Shown: piece by piece, positions 61,109 to 64,000 of the stretch
How positions within the stretch are numbered: the stretch's first letter is position 1
Layout of the letters: each line of letters begins with the position of its first letter
From: Calliopum simillimum
Lineage: Eukaryota; Arthropoda; Insecta; Diptera; Lauxaniidae
Direction of reading: 5' to 3'
Length of the DNA: 64,000 bases
NCBI GenBank assembly: GCA_951812925.1
Contig: OX638369.1
Span: 52,323,061-52,387,060, forward strand
Position numbers and translations under genes: made by a program
The notes under the pieces: generated by a model
Told to the model about the DNA's origin: nothing
Databases searched by the model: none
What the model saw: only the letters and a program-made list of their open reading frames with translations

Positions 61109-62981
61109 TTAAATTTTCAAATTTTCATAAAAACTATCAAGTGCTGTTTCATTGATAGCACCGAAATTCCATTTCATATTAACATTATCTTTATTGCAAA
61201 TGTTCATGCACAGCGATATATTTCGCGGTAAAGCCTCCAGACAATAAATACCACGTGGGCGATTAACAAGCCATTTATTCTTTCGATCATAATACCAAAA
61301 CTGTGTTTCACCCCAATTGTTACAAGGCAACAAAATCACGGGAGCGTTTTTGTACAATTTTGGTACATCAAAACACGATGTCAATTCATGCGAACGTAAA
61401 TCTCGACTCCATTTCATAAAAAACCTTTGTTTGTTATGTGGTTTTTGAAGATTTCTATTGCAAGTATATAAACCTGGTATTGAATAATCATTTAGAATTA
61501 AATATGAATCAATGCATAAATTTGGTGATCCAACACTTTGAATAGCACCAATGGCATACTCTAACGACATGGCTGGTGGAAAATTTTGAAGTACATTAAA
61601 AGCAATCTCATTCATATACCAATCGAATGATTTGCAATGCAATTTCGCACGTAATGCTTTCTGTTTGGTCAGGTCCCCCGCATCCATTTTTTCTACGTAA
61701 CTTAAATGGCGCTCATAAAAGTATTTTTTGTAGTCATCCAGCCAGACTTCAACCACACGTTTTTTGTTCTTAATAAAAAACATAATTAGAGATTTTTAGT
61801 AAAGTTTAGCTACAAATTACCTTTATCAAAAAATTTTGATCTTTTGCATTTAATCCTTTAGCAAGATTACCCCTGAAATGATGTGCTACCCTTGAACAAG
61901 GCGCATTTAATATTTGACCACCACACATCCAAACTTTGAAACTTAATTCAAATTGTTCACCACCCCATATCTGAAGACCTTCATCGTAGCCGCCAAGTTT
62001 CCAAAAATAATCACGAGACATTGCAAATAAACCACCCAACATAATTGGGTTACGAAAGGGTTCTGTACTGTTTCTCAAATCTTTATGTAAAATTTCTGTA
62101 TCTCTATACGTAAGAGTCCAGTCGAAGGCCCCTTGTTTCGGTCCAACAGCATAATAAGTCAAGTTCTCAGCATTAATCCAATCGACAAATGGGCAGACAA
62201 TAGTTCGTCGATTAAGCACTATGGGCTCTATTAATGGTGGCAGCCAATTATAACCGACTTCGATGTGCGCATCTAAGATAACCAGTACTTCTGCTGTCAT
62301 CTTACGTATACCGGCAAGGCGTGCCGCAATTAGACCCATACGCTCGAGCATACGCACAAAACGTACTTTGGTGAAATGTGTCGCAACGTATTTTTCAAGC
62401 TTTTCGAAAAATTCCAAATCACTAAAATCATCCACGAGTATAATTTCCTTGAGTAACTCTGGTGGTGTACGATTGATCAAACTATGCAATGTGCGCACAA
62501 ATGTGCTAAACAGCTCATTATGGAAGGGTATAATAATGCTGACTGTGGGCAATTTGCTGAGATATTTCTTATAAAAACAACTGAAAAATTATAGATTTTA
62601 GTAAAGTCAATCCAAAAAGCGATATTTTTACCCTTTGTCACGTGCATCTCGCACTGATCGATTGACAGATATGGCGTCGGATAAAAGTGCATTTAGTCCA
62701 TATTGCTTAAGCAATTTCGCTTCCAACATACGATTTGTGTTGTTGCCCAAAGTGGCGGGTTTGCCCTGTTCCCCCAAGCCAACACGTTTGCAGTCCATTT
62801 GCATGGCATACCAATCGTGCCAATCTTTCTTCGCTGGTGGCTCCTTAATGTAATTTTTAGGAAGTTTTTCCAGAAAATTACTTTTTCGGAAAGAAATTAA
62901 TAGTAATTTCAATAATATAACTAGAAATATCATTGCAAATATGGTGAATTTGATCAATAATTTCCATTTTCGTCGGCGCAT
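61109..62981 (-). CDS. Polypeptide N-acetylgalactosaminyltransferase, copy F
   Basis: Exons 62981-62632, 62580-61821 and 61768-61109; introns 51 and 52 bp; 589 residues, the longest of the six. The anchor is longer (FTIFAMIFLVILLKLLLISF). DAH 220-222, WGGEQ 322-326, His350 in SRVAHHFR, GGLF kept. One position stands out: GLIRARL of the other five reads GLIAARL (Ala202), losing an arginine that is well conserved in the family near the nucleotide site. The MPER segment also reads MLER. Exon 3 groups with D and E; the flexible loop is GNLAKGLNAK. The lectin motifs CIDS, CFDV, QFW and CLEA are intact. It is the first gene of the array in transcription direction. Confidence 0.92.
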
Positions 62982-63063
62982 TTAATAGATCCTAGGTAAA
63001 TAACAATTGATATTATTTCTATTTTTTTAAAGAAAACATTTAGTAAAAAAAGCTATAGCTTCT

Positions 63064-63132
63064 ACGATAACTGTTAGCAAACAGATATGCAATTTAACTA
63101 ATTTTTGTCAGAAAAGATTGTAATACAGTATG
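63064..63132 (-). promoter_or_regulatory. Predicted core promoter of copy F
   Basis: By alignment with copies A and B the initiator is TCTGTT (63080-63085), a mismatch to TCAGTC. CGT remains at +18 to +20 (63066-63064) and CATACTGTA at -41 to -49 (63124-63132). The stretch TAACAG..CGTAGAAG downstream is shared with A and B. Confidence 0.45.
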
Positions 63133-63209
63133 TCGCCTTTGTATTGTTAAGAACATTCTAATGATACTTTTTTATTTGAATTTGTATGTTTTTTCTTAAA
63201 CCTGGATGG

Positions 63210-63380
63210 AGATGCTTCGTCGAATCGACAAACAACTTCGACTATTTTGATTTTTTGTCGTTGCCTATTGTACTTATTAGGTTAATTTTTTCCAAGAGTA
63301 ATAGATAATGTTAGTCGTTTCGACTACCATTTTTGCATTGCTCTTTGATTTTTTCGCTACTTTTTTTCTGTCTTAATATT
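63210..63380. repeat. Dispersed repeat R3, second copy
   Basis: TCGTCGAATCGACAAACAAC, GTTAGTCGTTTCGACTACCA and CGCTACTTTTTTTCTG parallel 18961-19370, including the TCGAATCGA palindromes. Confidence 0.5.
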
Positions 63381-64000
63381 TTCGTTTTTACAAATGTGTG
63401 AATTCAACTTAAGGTGTTCATTTATTTGTAATTTAATTGAATAGAGTTCACGGTAGTGTTCAAATTTATAAATTGATGACAAATATATTTTGTAATATAC
63501 TGTAGTAAGATATAATCATATAATTTATATCCAAAACATTTAAAATTATTTTGGTGATACCAAGCAAACTTAATGCGAGTAAATTATAAAAAACCGTATC
63601 CACAGAGTTGCCAGCTGCTGGGTTTCAAAGAAAAATGTGCGATTGTTGATTTAATTTAAAATGTTACTTTCTTGTCCCTGAACAAAAAAAAAAAAAAAAA
63701 AACAAGGGTTTCTTAACTAATTTTTCAGGAAGTTTTCAATTTTATCAAATTTATTGAAACCTTTCTATTTATAACAAAAGTTTTTGCAATAGAAAAATAT
63801 CATGTCCTATTGTGAATACTGTCTTCTTTTCCAAAGGCACAGGTTTCGTATTATAATATGACATAAGGATTGTGTTTTTTAAAAAAACTATATAAATGAC
63901 GCGTCAGAACATTTTTAATTTACTCTTTTTAAATTTTAAATCATAATTCTTAGCCAAACAGAAATTTTTAAAAGACACATTATACTGTACAGCAGCCAAA
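63381..64000. other. AT-rich DNA at the window edge, nothing seen
   Basis: No ORF of note and no repeat that I recognise. Confidence 0.45.

Noticed and set aside
1..64000. CRISPR array, prokaryotic operon or phage features
   Set aside because: No regular direct repeats with unique spacers, and no bacterial ribosome sites or operon packing. Introns and repeat content are those of an insect nucleus.

Overview
The window looks like nuclear DNA from a higher fly (Diptera, probably Cyclorrhapha). The composition is AT-rich, introns are 51-59 bp with GT..AG ends, promoters carry an arthropod initiator, and the dispersed repeats include DINE-1/Helentron-like elements, a mariner-like element, a non-LTR remnant and many foldback elements. 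The species cannot be fixed from the sequence alone.

Region 1 (1 to about 24,900) has no gene I can support. It holds a degenerate minisatellite (1.4-3.5 kb), a cluster of nested mobile elements (5.4-13.5 kb), further repeats and foldbacks (15.6-21.9 kb), and a broken non-LTR retrotransposon ORF2 (23.2-24.2 kb).

Region 2 (25,007 to 62,981) is a tandem array of six genes, all on the minus strand. Each encodes a polypeptide N-acetylgalactosaminyltransferase (GT27, pgant/GALNT family). I call them copies A to F in order of coordinate: A 25007-26843, B 31738-33583, C 38044-39892, D 49735-51585, E 56722-58600, F 61109-62981. Each has three exons. Exon 1 encodes a type II membrane anchor and the start of the lumenal domain. 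Exon 2 encodes the catalytic domain, with DAH, WGGEQ and SRVxHHFR. Exon 3 encodes the linker and the ricin-type lectin domain. Intron phases (2, then 0) are the same in all six, all reading frames are open, and predicted proteins are 575-589 residues. Transcription runs from high to low coordinates, and each copy has its own promoter.

The spacers (2.5-9.8 kb) are partly duplicated with the genes and have since been filled by different mobile elements. Paralogous spacers or opposite palindrome arms therefore serve as empty sites that define several insertions. Points most worth a second look: the copies are mosaics (copy C has a D-like promoter and exon 1 but a B-like exon 3 and 3' flank); all six promoters have CGT exactly at +18 to +20 from the predicted initiator; copy E has a mobile element inserted just upstream of its initiator; and all six enzymes share unusual changes in otherwise conserved active-site segments.
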